Below, piece after piece: positions 25,489-34,719 of a stretch of 64,000 bases of DNA. Source of the stretch: an uncultured Paracoccaceae bacterium (GTDB taxonomy: Bacteria; Pseudomonadota; Alphaproteobacteria; Rhodobacterales; Rhodobacteraceae); assembly GCA_913061275.1 (NCBI GenBank), contig CAJXSR010000005.1, forward strand, positions 1 to 64,000, read 5' to 3'. Made by a program: the position numbers and the translations under genes. The notes below the pieces were generated by a model, which was not told the DNA's origin, made no database searches, and was given only the letters and a program-made list of their open reading frames with translations. The number at the start of each line of letters is the position of its first letter. The stretch's first letter is position 1.

Positions 25489-26211
25489 ATGACACAAGCC
25501 ATTCAACGAGAGATTAATCACGTTGCTATCATTATGGATGGCAATGGCCGTTGGGCTGAGGCACGCGGATTAGAACGGTTGGATGGGCATATGCGTGGTG
25601 CGCGTATGGTCAAGAAAATTGTTCGTGCATCAAAAACTTTAGGTGTAAATCATTTGACGCTTTATGCGTTTTCCACAGAAAACTGGAAACGCTCTGAAAA
25701 AGAAGTTTCCGGCCTTATGAACATATTTCGCCGTTATATATTAGCAGAATCCGCTGATATGGTAGCTGAAGGGGTTCGGCTTCGGTTTATTGGATGTAGA
25801 AAGCGCCTGGATAAGAAACTGGTTAAACTGATGGACTGGGTAGAGGAACAAACCGTTGATAATACAACGGTAAACCTTACTATAGCTTTGAACTATGGCG
25901 GACGTGATGAATTGGTGCGCGCAAGCCAAAAAATGGCATTGGCGGTTCAATCAGGCGATTTATGCCCTGAAGAGATTGATGAGCAAACCGTCGAGCAGTA
26001 TCTTGATACCGCAGGCCTTCCGGATCCTGATCTGGTAATAAGAACATCTGGCGAGTACCGCACATCGAATTTCCTGCCATGGCAGGCATCTTATGCAGAA
26101 TACTGTTTTATAGAACAGTCATGGCCAGATTTTAGTGCGGCACTTTATGAACAATCAATCAGTGATTTTAGACGCCGTGAACGCCGCTTTGGGTCAGTGA
26201 TTGGAAAATGA
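25489..26211 (+). CDS. uppS: Undecaprenyl diphosphate synthase
   Basis: The 240-residue cis-prenyltransferase makes the C55 carrier lipid for peptidoglycan and surface glycans. It has IIMDGNGRWAEARGL, LTLYAFSTENWKR, LTIALNYGGRDE and PDPDLVIRTSGE. Its last codons overlap the cdsA start by 4 bp, which couples the two. Confidence 0.96.
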   Translation: MTQAIQREINHVAIIMDGNGRWAEARGLERLDGHMRGARMVKKIVRASKTLGVNHLTLYAFSTENWKRSEKEVSGLMNIFRRYILAESADMVAEGVRLRFIGCRKRLDKKLVKLMDWVEEQTVDNTTVNLTIALNYGGRDELVRASQKMALAVQSGDLCPEEIDEQTVEQYLDTAGLPDPDLVIRTSGEYRTSNFLPWQASYAEYCFIEQSWPDFSAALYEQSISDFRRRERRFGSVIGK

Positions 26212-26990
26212 AAACAAAAGCCGACTTTTCTGACCTGACAACACGCGCTATTTCGGCGGTTGTTATGTCGATTGTCGCAGGTTACGCAACTATTCAGGGT
26301 GGTGCGATTTTTAACGCACTTATAACTGTTGCTGCAGGGCTTATGACTTGGGAAGTTAGCCGTATGCACGACGACACCAAAGGTCTAAGTGTTTTATCTG
26401 GTGTAATTGTTAGCATTGTTGTTTTTGTAACGGTTTTTCCCATTGGTCTGCCACCTTTGGCACTACTAAGCGTTCAACTAATGATCGCGATGCTTGTTTC
26501 AGTAGCGCATAACGCAAAAATGCTTATCGTTTTTAGCGCCGTACTTGTTGTTATTATGGCAACGACGGCGCTTGCTGGTTTTCGCCAATTTGAAGGGTTA
26601 ACGCTGACGCTATGGTTGTTATTTTGCGTTATTGCCAGTGATATGGGCGGGTATTTTGCGGGTAAAATGATTGGTGGGCCTAAATTATGGGTGCGAATAA
26701 GTCCTAAAAAAACGTGGTCGGGTACGATCGGCGGTTGGGCGTTAGCCTTTATTGTAGGTCTTTTATTTGTATTGATAGCAGATCAGACGTTTTGGATAGC
26801 ACCTATATCTATTTTGGTTGCTATTGCTGCGCAATCAGGTGATTTGGCAGAGTCTGCGTTAAAGCGACATGCGGGGATTAAGGATAGTAGCAATCTAATC
26901 CCTGGGCATGGGGGATTATTAGACCGATTTGACGGGGTATTAGGTGTCTGTTTACTGATATTTATTGCAGGTATAACGGGTATTTTATAA
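26208..26990 (+). CDS. cdsA: Phosphatidate cytidylyltransferase
   Basis: The 260-residue polytopic inner-membrane enzyme makes CDP-diacylglycerol. The family signature lies at the C-terminus (SALKRHAGIKDSSNLIPGHG, then GLLDRFDG). About seven hydrophobic segments precede it. It overlaps uppS by 4 bp, and its stop overlaps the dxr start as TAATG. Confidence 0.95.
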   Translation: MKTKADFSDLTTRAISAVVMSIVAGYATIQGGAIFNALITVAAGLMTWEVSRMHDDTKGLSVLSGVIVSIVVFVTVFPIGLPPLALLSVQLMIAMLVSVAHNAKMLIVFSAVLVVIMATTALAGFRQFEGLTLTLWLLFCVIASDMGGYFAGKMIGGPKLWVRISPKKTWSGTIGGWALAFIVGLLFVLIADQTFWIAPISILVAIAAQSGDLAESALKRHAGIKDSSNLIPGHGGLLDRFDGVLGVCLLIFIAGITGIL

Positions 26991-28153
26991 TGCGCCGCAT
27001 CTCTATATTTGGGGCAACAGGTTCCGTCGGGCAAAACACGGTATCGATTGTAAAAAGAAACCCCTCTGCCTTTGATGTTCATGCTGTAACAGGGGCGCTT
27101 AATATTGAACTTCTTGCCCAAACTGCGAAAGACATAAATGCCAAAATAGCGGTTACATCCGAATCAAATTTACTAAATCACCTTAAGGAACGCCTGAAAG
27201 GCACTGGAATATCAGCGAAATCTGGCCGACATTCCATGTTGGAAGTCGCGGCAAACCCCGTTGATGTCTCTATGTCGGCGGTTGTTGGCTTTGCAGGCTT
27301 GGAATTAAGTCTTGAGATGGCCAAACACGGCCAAACCCTTGCTTTAGCCAATAAAGAAAGCCTTGTTTGCGGTGGGGCATTGTTGCGTGAAACTTGTGAT
27401 CGGGCAGGTACAAAGTTGTTCCCCGTGGATAGTGAGCACTCGGCAATATTTCAGGCCTTGAACGGGGAAAAACTATCGGATGTTGAACGCATTATTTTGA
27501 CTGCATCAGGGGGGCCATTTTTACATAGTTCTCTTGCCGAAATGTCGGATGCCACCCCAAAACAAGCAGCCGACCATCCAAACTGGTCAATGGGTAAGCG
27601 TATTTCGATTGATAGTGCGTCTATGTTTAACAAGGCGATGGAAGTTATTGAAACAAAAGAATTATTCAATATACCGAGCGATAAAATTGAAGTAATTATT
27701 CATCCACAATCCATCGTTCACAGCATGGTTGGGTATAAGGACGGCGCGATCATAGCACAAATGGGCCCTGCGGATATGTGCGGTGCAATCGGATATGCGT
27801 TATATTGGCCAAATCGCACGGATGCGGGTGTGGAACGTCTGGATTTTGCAACGCTTTCAAATTTGGAATTTAGTGCCGTTGATAATAGCCGTTTTCCTGC
27901 AATTTCCATTGCACATTCGGCAATGAAACAGGGCGGTATTGCGGGGGCTGTATTTAATGCAGCAAAGGAACAATCACTTGATTTATTCCTAGAAAATAAG
28001 ATTAAATTTTTAGATATGGCCGATATGGTCGCTAAAACTGTGCAAGCAACCGCCGCTTTTGGCAACTGTGAGGCCTCATCAATGGACAAAATATCAAAAG
28101 CTGATAAATGGTCTCGTGACTTTGTATTAAATTTGGTAGAAATGAGTAAGTAA
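26990..28153 (+). CDS. dxr: 1-deoxy-D-xylulose 5-phosphate reductoisomerase
   Basis: The 387-residue enzyme makes MEP from DXP with NADPH, the committed step of isoprenoid synthesis. It has the nucleotide-binding FGATGSVGQNTV, LANKESLVCGG, PVDSEHSAIFQ and SASMFNKAMEVIE. The N-terminal start overlaps cdsA. Its product line feeds uppS and miaA in the same window. Confidence 0.97.
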   Translation: MRRISIFGATGSVGQNTVSIVKRNPSAFDVHAVTGALNIELLAQTAKDINAKIAVTSESNLLNHLKERLKGTGISAKSGRHSMLEVAANPVDVSMSAVVGFAGLELSLEMAKHGQTLALANKESLVCGGALLRETCDRAGTKLFPVDSEHSAIFQALNGEKLSDVERIILTASGGPFLHSSLAEMSDATPKQAADHPNWSMGKRISIDSASMFNKAMEVIETKELFNIPSDKIEVIIHPQSIVHSMVGYKDGAIIAQMGPADMCGAIGYALYWPNRTDAGVERLDFATLSNLEFSAVDNSRFPAISIAHSAMKQGGIAGAVFNAAKEQSLDLFLENKIKFLDMADMVAKTVQATAAFGNCEASSMDKISKADKWSRDFVLNLVEMSK

Positions 28154-28155
28154 GT

Positions 28156-29490
28156 ATGTTTGATTTTTTAAACTATATCCCGATAATCGGCGGTTTTATG
28201 TCAACCGTTGTTCCCTTTGTAATAGTTTTAAGTATTGTCGTGGCAATACATGAATACGGCCATTACATTGTCGGGAAATGGTGCGGAATTCATCCAGAGG
28301 TATTTTCATTGGGTTTTGGCCCAGTTTTAATATCACGTTTTGATAAACACGGTACAAAATGGCAAGTCTCGGCAATTCCTTTAGGCGGTTATGTGCGCTT
28401 CTTGGGCGATGGTGATGCTGCAAGCGGGCCAAATTCGGCGCCAGTTGATGAAAGCATGCGTCACAAAACACTGAATGGTGCAAAACTATATAAACGTGTC
28501 TTAACCGTGATTGCAGGCCCAGTAGCCAACTTTATTCTATCAGCCGTATTATTTGCGGGCATCGCCTATACTGTAGGGTCACTTTCCAAAGAGCCAGTTG
28601 TTGGCAGCATAATCGAAATACCAAACTCACAAAGTGAGTTGCGCATAGGTGACCGTGTTCTTGCCGTTAATGGCACACAGGTCGAAACATTTACCGATAT
28701 TATTAAGCTTGCACCCACAATGGATGCCCTGAAACCCGCTATGTATTCAATCGAACGTGATGGCGTGCAAAAAACCATAATCGGCCCGTTTTTAGCCCCG
28801 GCTTTGGTTGGGTCTGTTATGCCTGTTTCACCTGCCAGCAAAGCGGGCCTAAAAGAGGGCGATGTGCTTTTGGCTGCGGATGGCGTTGAATTGCATTCAT
28901 TTGCGCAGCTTATTTCGGTTATCTCTAATTCTGACAAAGGGTCGATTGATTTGAAAGTTTGGCGCGATAACGCAGAAAGAACTGTGGTTATTACACCTTC
29001 ATTTCGTGATATTCAGGTTGCGGAAGACAAGTTCGAAAAGCGTATGATGATTGGTGTATCCAGCGGGTTGGTTTTTCTGGCACCTATAAACGACATCGGT
29101 ATATTTGATGCGATTCGCAGTGGTGTAGACCGTACGTACTTTGTGATCTCCAGTTCTTTAACAGGAATTTCACAAATTATCACGGGTAAAGTAGGCGCAG
29201 AAAACCTGCAAGGGCCTTTGGGTATTGCACAAATGTCAGGTGATACTGCATCTACAGGTCTATTGTCTCTTATCACTCTGATTGCATTCATTTCTTCTGC
29301 GATCGGGTTTCTTAATCTACTACCAATTCCTGTTTTGGATGGCGGGCATTTAGTATTATATGCATATGAAGCAATTTTTCGCCGCCCACCTAGTATGAAG
29401 GCTATTCAAATAGCGATGACTACGGGAATGACTTTATTATTATCTCTTATGGCCTTTGCGACCTTTAATGATCTTGTCAGGTTATTTTAA
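28156..29490 (+). CDS. rseP: Site-2 protease RseP
   Basis: The 444-residue zinc metalloprotease of the inner membrane has the HExxH motif (IHEYGHY, His32-Glu33-His36) in the first helix, two PDZ-like domains (about residues 130-205 and 210-280), and the C-terminal NLLPIPVLDGGHL with the third zinc ligand Asp. It cuts membrane-bound anti-sigma factors and signal-peptide remnants. It lies 2 bp behind dxr and before bamA, the normal order. Confidence 0.96.
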   Translation: MFDFLNYIPIIGGFMSTVVPFVIVLSIVVAIHEYGHYIVGKWCGIHPEVFSLGFGPVLISRFDKHGTKWQVSAIPLGGYVRFLGDGDAASGPNSAPVDESMRHKTLNGAKLYKRVLTVIAGPVANFILSAVLFAGIAYTVGSLSKEPVVGSIIEIPNSQSELRIGDRVLAVNGTQVETFTDIIKLAPTMDALKPAMYSIERDGVQKTIIGPFLAPALVGSVMPVSPASKAGLKEGDVLLAADGVELHSFAQLISVISNSDKGSIDLKVWRDNAERTVVITPSFRDIQVAEDKFEKRMMIGVSSGLVFLAPINDIGIFDAIRSGVDRTYFVISSSLTGISQIITGKVGAENLQGPLGIAQMSGDTASTGLLSLITLIAFISSAIGFLNLLPIPVLDGGHLVLYAYEAIFRRPPSMKAIQIAMTTGMTLLLSLMAFATFNDLVRLF

Positions 29491-29575
29491 AGCTTGCTAA
29501 TATGGGATGGTTAAACTGAATATCACATGTTATAGCAACACCAAATTGTGAGTAAGACAGACAAGAGCCAATCTG

Positions 29576-31918
29576 ATGAAATTTATTGCTGCTGCCAAGC
29601 AAAGCCTAAAAGTTACCTTAAAATCTACTGCAATCGTGGTGGTGATGGGGGCCGTTACACTTCATGCAACACCGCAGTTGCTGACAGTAGCTGCCCAAGC
29701 GTCAGCCGTCTTTAGCAGAATTGATGTTGCAGGTAATGAACGTATTGCATCTGATACAATCAGATCAATTTCCGGTATTACACCTGGTAAACGTGTAACA
29801 CCTGGTGAAATCAATGCGGCTATCCAAAACCTGTATGATGCAGGGCTGTTTGAAAAAGTCAGCTTAAACCCCGAACGTGGGCGTCTGGTGATTGAAGTTG
29901 TTGAACATCCAACCATTAATCTTATTCGGGTTGAAGGTAATAAAAGATTGAAAGATGAAGCATTGCTTGCTTTGATCCGTTCAAAATCACGCCGCGCATT
30001 TTCACCATCACTTGCAGAAACAGATGCACAATCTATTGCTGACGCCTATGCCATTTCTGGTAGGTTGGCCGCGCGTGTCACACCCAAAATTATCCGCCGC
30101 TCTGACAACCGCGTTGATTTGGTGTTTGAAGTAAAAGAAGGCAATATTACTGAGATCGGTCGCGTCACGCTTCTTGGCAATCGTACGTTTTCAGATCGCC
30201 GCTTGAGGCGGGCTTTGGCTACCAAACAAGCTGGCTTTTTCCGTAGCCTTGTAAAAGGTGACACTTTTATTGAAGATCGAATTGAAGTTGATAAACAACG
30301 TTTGCGCGCTTTTTATTCCAAACGGGGTTACATTGATTTTCAAGTGCAATCAACAACTGCAGAGTTTGCAAAACAACGCAATTCTTTCCAAGTTACTTTT
30401 AACATCCAAGAAGGTCAGCAGTACAGTTTTGGTGACGTTTCTATCGTTAGCCTAGAAGATGATATTGATGCGGAAGAATATGCAGGGCTAGATACAATCC
30501 GTAAGGGTTCTGTTTATATTGCTTCTCAGGTTGATACATTGCTTGAACGTATTGACCATCAGGCTAGTTCTGAAGGTAAAAATTTCGTACAAGCTTCAGC
30601 ACGCCTTATTCGCAACGATGCAACCCGTACATTGGATATAGAGGTAAGTATTGTTCGTGGCCCACGCGTTTTTGTTGAGCGTATTGATATTGAAGGCAAC
30701 TCTACGACTTTAGATAAAGTAATACGTAGAAAATTTGAAACGGTTGAAGGGGATACATTTAACCGTCGTAAAATTCGTAAAGCCACAAACAAAATTCGTA
30801 AAACGGACTTTTTCAATAATGTTGATGTAAACACACGTGAAGGTTCTAGCCCTGAACAGATTATTCTGGATGTTGATGTTGAAGAAAAACCAACAGGCTC
30901 TTTCGGGTTTGGGGTAACCGCAAGTACCGATAGCGGCGTTGGTTTCAGTGTTGATATTGTAGAACGAAACTTTTTGGGACGCGGTCAAACTATTGGTGCA
31001 TCCATTGTTGCGTCTGCAGTGGACAGTGCATTAAAGCTACAGTTCGTAGAGCCAGCCTTTTTGGGCCGGGATTTGGAATTCGCATTGAATTTGGGTTTTG
31101 GCGAAACTGAAACGGATAACACACCTTATGATACATCCAGCGCGTTTTTTGCACCCAGCATTGCGTTTCCAATAAGCCAGAATGGTCGTTTAAGATTATT
31201 CACACGTTTTTCAAATGATGAAATTTTAACCAATTCAGACACAGGTGTTGGGAATAATGATCTGGGTGAAGCATCTGCAGTAATGCAACCTGATTTTGGT
31301 AAAACATCAACAGGCTTGATAGGTATAGGCTATAGTTTTGACAAACGTAATTCCATTATTGCACCAACGGGTGGTTATAATTTCTCGATTAATCAGGAAT
31401 TTGCAGGGCTTACGGGTGATAGAACTTACTCTCGCACAACAGCAAAGGCAAAGTTCTTTAAGTCTTTGTTTAATGAAGAGGTTATCTTATCTGCCGAAGT
31501 AGAAGGGGGCATACTAGCTTCTTCTGACAGCGCAACATTGATCACTGAGCGTTTCCAATTGGGTGGTAAAAGCTTGCGTGGTTTTGAGCAAGCTGGCGTT
31601 GGCCCACGCGATACTGTGGTAGATCAAGGCTTGGGTGGTAATAAGTTTTTTGCCATACGTGCCGAAGCAAGCTTTCCTTTAGGACTACCAGAGGAATATG
31701 GCATTCATGGTGGTGTGTTCTTTGATGCAGGTTCTTTGTGGGATCTTGATTTCACTGGCGGGTTTTCGGACAGTTCAAGTCTACGTACATCTATTGGTTT
31801 TTCACTGTTTTGGAAAACGCCACTTGGTCCGTTACGGTTTGATTTTGCATCACCAATACAAAAAGAAACTTTTGATGAAACCGAAAGTTTCCGCTTTTCA
31901 ATCGCCACACGTTTTTAA
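29576..31918 (+). CDS. bamA: Outer-membrane assembly factor BamA
   Basis: The 780-residue Omp85 protein has a signal peptide (about residues 1-40), five POTRA repeats (about 45-440; for example IRVEGNKRLKDEALL and IDIEGNSTTLDKVIRRK) and a C-terminal 16-strand barrel ending in Phe (FSIATRF). The lid-loop motif appears as SLRGFEQAGVGPRD (VRGF-type). It folds barrel proteins into the outer membrane. A 85-bp gap in front of it may contain an extra promoter. Confidence 0.96.
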   Translation: MKFIAAAKQSLKVTLKSTAIVVVMGAVTLHATPQLLTVAAQASAVFSRIDVAGNERIASDTIRSISGITPGKRVTPGEINAAIQNLYDAGLFEKVSLNPERGRLVIEVVEHPTINLIRVEGNKRLKDEALLALIRSKSRRAFSPSLAETDAQSIADAYAISGRLAARVTPKIIRRSDNRVDLVFEVKEGNITEIGRVTLLGNRTFSDRRLRRALATKQAGFFRSLVKGDTFIEDRIEVDKQRLRAFYSKRGYIDFQVQSTTAEFAKQRNSFQVTFNIQEGQQYSFGDVSIVSLEDDIDAEEYAGLDTIRKGSVYIASQVDTLLERIDHQASSEGKNFVQASARLIRNDATRTLDIEVSIVRGPRVFVERIDIEGNSTTLDKVIRRKFETVEGDTFNRRKIRKATNKIRKTDFFNNVDVNTREGSSPEQIILDVDVEEKPTGSFGFGVTASTDSGVGFSVDIVERNFLGRGQTIGASIVASAVDSALKLQFVEPAFLGRDLEFALNLGFGETETDNTPYDTSSAFFAPSIAFPISQNGRLRLFTRFSNDEILTNSDTGVGNNDLGEASAVMQPDFGKTSTGLIGIGYSFDKRNSIIAPTGGYNFSINQEFAGLTGDRTYSRTTAKAKFFKSLFNEEVILSAEVEGGILASSDSATLITERFQLGGKSLRGFEQAGVGPRDTVVDQGLGGNKFFAIRAEASFPLGLPEEYGIHGGVFFDAGSLWDLDFTGGFSDSSSLRTSIGFSLFWKTPLGPLRFDFASPIQKETFDETESFRFSIATRF

Positions 31919-31924
31919 AGTTCC

Positions 31925-32506
31925 ATGCGCAGGTATCAAAGCAACTTTGTATATCTCGTTATTTGCTTAGGCTTTTTATTGCCATCTATGTTATCTGCGC
32001 AAAGCACAACAGGTTTGGAATACCCAGTTTCAGAGCAGTTTCTGCCTGTTGCTACAATCAATCAGGAAAAGCTGTTTTCAAATAGTCTTTATGGCAAAAG
32101 TTTCAACGAAAAGCTTCAAGATGATGCGAATATCCTGTCGCAAGAAAACAGGCGCATTGAAAAAGAGTTATCGGATGAAGAAGTATCACTAACACAAAAG
32201 CGCAAAGAATTGCCGAATGAAGATTTTCGAAAGCTGGCAGATATTTTTAATAAGAAAGTAGAAAACATCCGCCGCGATCAATCCCAAAAAGCTGCTGAAT
32301 TAAACGCTGCAAACACACAGATAAGAAAACGGTTTTTCAAACAAGCCCAGCCGATCATTGTTCAGTTAATGCAGGAACGTGGCATTCAGTTTATACTTAA
32401 TGAGCAATCGATTTTCATGTCTGCTAATTCTGGCGATATTACACAGGCTGCTGTTGAGCGTATCGACCAAGTGTTACAAGTCCCTGATTTCAATAATCAG
32501 AATTAA
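31925..32506 (+). CDS. skp: Periplasmic chaperone Skp/OmpH
   Basis: The 193-residue protein has a signal peptide (cleaved near MLSAQS) and a long coiled-coil (about residues 55-145) rich in Gln, Lys and Glu, with the OmpH-type ending FILNEQSIFM and ITQAAVERIDQ. Skp holds unfolded outer-membrane proteins on the way to BamA, which is encoded directly upstream. Confidence 0.88.
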   Translation: MRRYQSNFVYLVICLGFLLPSMLSAQSTTGLEYPVSEQFLPVATINQEKLFSNSLYGKSFNEKLQDDANILSQENRRIEKELSDEEVSLTQKRKELPNEDFRKLADIFNKKVENIRRDQSQKAAELNAANTQIRKRFFKQAQPIIVQLMQERGIQFILNEQSIFMSANSGDITQAAVERIDQVLQVPDFNNQN

Positions 32507-32573
32507 TCCAAACTCTTGATAAATGCGGCTTTGGTTGCTAGTCAGTAATAATAAAAGACAAAGGGCAGGACGC

Positions 32574-33038
32574 ATGAGCGATACTAATTCCACAACTGTT
32601 GATATTCAAGAAATCAAACGGCTAATACCACATCGGTATCCGTTTCTGTTGGTAGATAAAGTACGTGATATTGTACCTAATATCAGTGCGGTTGGCATTA
32701 AAAACGTCACATTTAATGAACCTCATTTCCAAGGTCACTTCCCGTCACAGCCTGTTATGCCTGGCGTTACAATCGTAGAAGCGATGGCGCAAACAGCCGC
32801 TATCTTGGTTGGTAAATCGCTGAATATGCAAGATCAAAATACGTTGGTGTATTTTTTGACGATTGATAATTGCAAATTCCGCCATGTAGTTAGTCCGGGC
32901 GATGTGTTGGAATTACATATCAAAGTTGTGCGTGGGCGCGGCAAGCTTTGGAAATTCTCTGGACAAGGAATTGTTGAAGGTACAGTTGTGACAGAAGCAG
33001 ATTTTGCGGCAATGATGGTGCCGCCGGAAAATTCTTGA
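32574..33038 (+). CDS. fabZ: 3-hydroxyacyl-ACP dehydratase FabZ
   Basis: The 154-residue hot-dog-fold enzyme has [16 protein letters not shown] and the catalytic His in [11 protein letters not shown], with Glu in [10 protein letters not shown] chose ATG 32574 because AGGGCAGGA stands before it and the family N-terminus follows. An upstream ATG at 32523 would add an unlikely leader. It supplies acyl chains for fatty acids and lipid A, and ends 1 bp before lpxA. Confidence 0.95.
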   Translation: MSDTNSTTVDIQEIKRLIPHRYPFLLVDKVRDIVPNISAVGIKNVTFNEPHFQGHFPSQPVMPGVTIVEAMAQTAAILVGKSLNMQDQNTLVYFLTIDNCKFRHVVSPGDVLELHIKVVRGRGKLWKFSGQGIVEGTVVTEADFAAMMVPPENS

Positions 33039-33039
33039 T

Positions 33040-33849
33040 ATGGGCATCCATTCAACCGCATCAATTCACCCCACTGCGATCATCGAAGACGGTGCTACTA
33101 TTGGGAAAAACTGCGTAATCGGGCCTTATGCTGTTGTTGGGCCAGAAGTTACTCTGGCAAATAACGTAGAGCTAAAATCCCACGCTGTGATTGCTGGCTG
33201 GACAGATATTGGCCCAGAAACGGTTGTTTTTCCATTTGCGTCCATTGGGCATATCCCCCAAGATTTGAAGTATGCTGGCGAGCGTACAAAACTGGAAATT
33301 GGTGCAAAAAACCGTATCCGCGAAGGCGTTACCATTAGCCCTGGCACAAAGGGTGGCGGTGATTTGACCAAAATAGGTGATAATAACCTTTTGATGATGC
33401 ATTGCCATATCGGGCATGATTGTATCATCGGAAACGGCAATGTTATTGCCAATTATTGTGGCATTGCCGGGCATGTATTAATCGGTGACAATGCTTTACT
33501 TGGCGCACATTCAGGCATTCACCAGTTCTGCCGTATAGGCACGGGCGCTATGTTGGCAGCTTTTGCCGCTGTTGTAGAAGATGTGATTCCTTATGGAACG
33601 GTTCATGGGAACCGCGCAAATTTAGAAGCTTTGAACCTGATTGGGTTGAAAAGGCGGGGCTACGCCAAAAGCGATATTAATAGTCTGCGCGCCGCTTTTA
33701 AGGATGTGTTCATGGGGGATGACGGCACCTTGCAGGACCGCGCTAAACAAGCACTGTTTACATATCCTGAAAGTGGGCTTGTTTTGGATATGGTTGACTT
33801 CATCCAATCTGATACCAGCCGCCATATCTGCACCCCTAAAGGGGCATAA
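33040..33849 (+). CDS. lpxA: UDP-GlcNAc acyltransferase LpxA
   Basis: The 269-residue enzyme makes the first step of lipid A. Its left-handed beta-helix is visible as hexapeptide repeats (IHPTAIIEDGATIGKNCVIG and on), and the catalytic His lies in ALLGAHSGIHQFCRIG-type sequence (near residue 125: MMHCHIGHD). The C-terminus is helical. It is flanked by fabZ and lpxI. Confidence 0.96.
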   Translation: MGIHSTASIHPTAIIEDGATIGKNCVIGPYAVVGPEVTLANNVELKSHAVIAGWTDIGPETVVFPFASIGHIPQDLKYAGERTKLEIGAKNRIREGVTISPGTKGGGDLTKIGDNNLLMMHCHIGHDCIIGNGNVIANYCGIAGHVLIGDNALLGAHSGIHQFCRIGTGAMLAAFAAVVEDVIPYGTVHGNRANLEALNLIGLKRRGYAKSDINSLRAAFKDVFMGDDGTLQDRAKQALFTYPESGLVLDMVDFIQSDTSRHICTPKGA

Positions 33850-33852
33850 ATC

Positions 33853-34719
33853 ATGTCTGATGGCCCTGTTGCAATAGTCGCAGGCACTGGTAGCTTGCCG
33901 GAATTGTTGGCAGGCTCTATCACGCGTTCTGGCCGTGAGGTTTTTCTGGTTCTTATGGGCGGGATTTACCCAGATTGGGCCGCTGGTTACACTTCATTCG
34001 AAGCCGCTTTTGAAAAACCAGGCCGTGTGTTTGAAGCCCTATCAAAGGCGGGGTGTAAAGAGCTGATCTTTGCGGGGTCCATGGTAAGGCCACGCCTTAA
34101 CCCTTTGAAGTTTGACGCAAAAATGGTCTCGATAGCGTTTAAGGTATTGCCTGCTCTTAAAGGCGGGGATAACGGTGCATTAAAAGTTATAAGTGAAGTC
34201 TTTGAAGCAGAAGGTCTGACAATAGTTGGTGCACATGAGTATCTAGAAGAATTGCTTTCACCCGCAGGCACGCTCACAAAATCAACCCCAACACAGAATG
34301 ATTTTGCGGATATTGAACGGGCTAAATCTATTGTAAAGCATCTTGGGCACGCTGATACTGGCCAAGGTGCCGTTGTTGCCCAAGGGCTATGTTTGGGGTT
34401 GGAAACGGTTCAAGGCACAGATGTAATGTTGGATTTTGTTGCAAATACTGCCAGCAATTACCGCCCTGATGCGAAAGGGGGGCAAGGTATATTATTAAAA
34501 GCCCCAAAACCAGGCCAAGATTGGCGCATTGATCTGCCTGCTATTGGGCCAGAAACAGTGGAAAATGCTTCTAAAGCAGGATTAAGCGGTATCGCAGTAC
34601 AAAGTAAAAGCGTGTTGATACTAGGCATAGAAAAAACCGTGGAACGGGCCAATAAACTTGGCTTGTTTATTCACGCGTTTGAAGTTGAAGACGTAGCTGA
34701 CACACAGGCACTACAGTAA
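33853..34719 (+). CDS. lpxI: UDP-2,3-diacylglucosamine pyrophosphatase LpxI
   Basis: The 288-residue protein matches LpxI (formerly DUF1009): AIVAGTGSLPELLA at the start, AGSMVRPRLNPLKF, GDTGQ-like ADTGQGAVVAQG and KAPKPGQD. LpxI replaces LpxH in most alphaproteobacteria and cuts UDP-diacylglucosamine to lipid X. Its stop overlaps the lpxB start by 1 bp. Confidence 0.95.
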   Translation: MSDGPVAIVAGTGSLPELLAGSITRSGREVFLVLMGGIYPDWAAGYTSFEAAFEKPGRVFEALSKAGCKELIFAGSMVRPRLNPLKFDAKMVSIAFKVLPALKGGDNGALKVISEVFEAEGLTIVGAHEYLEELLSPAGTLTKSTPTQNDFADIERAKSIVKHLGHADTGQGAVVAQGLCLGLETVQGTDVMLDFVANTASNYRPDAKGGQGILLKAPKPGQDWRIDLPAIGPETVENASKAGLSGIAVQSKSVLILGIEKTVERANKLGLFIHAFEVEDVADTQALQ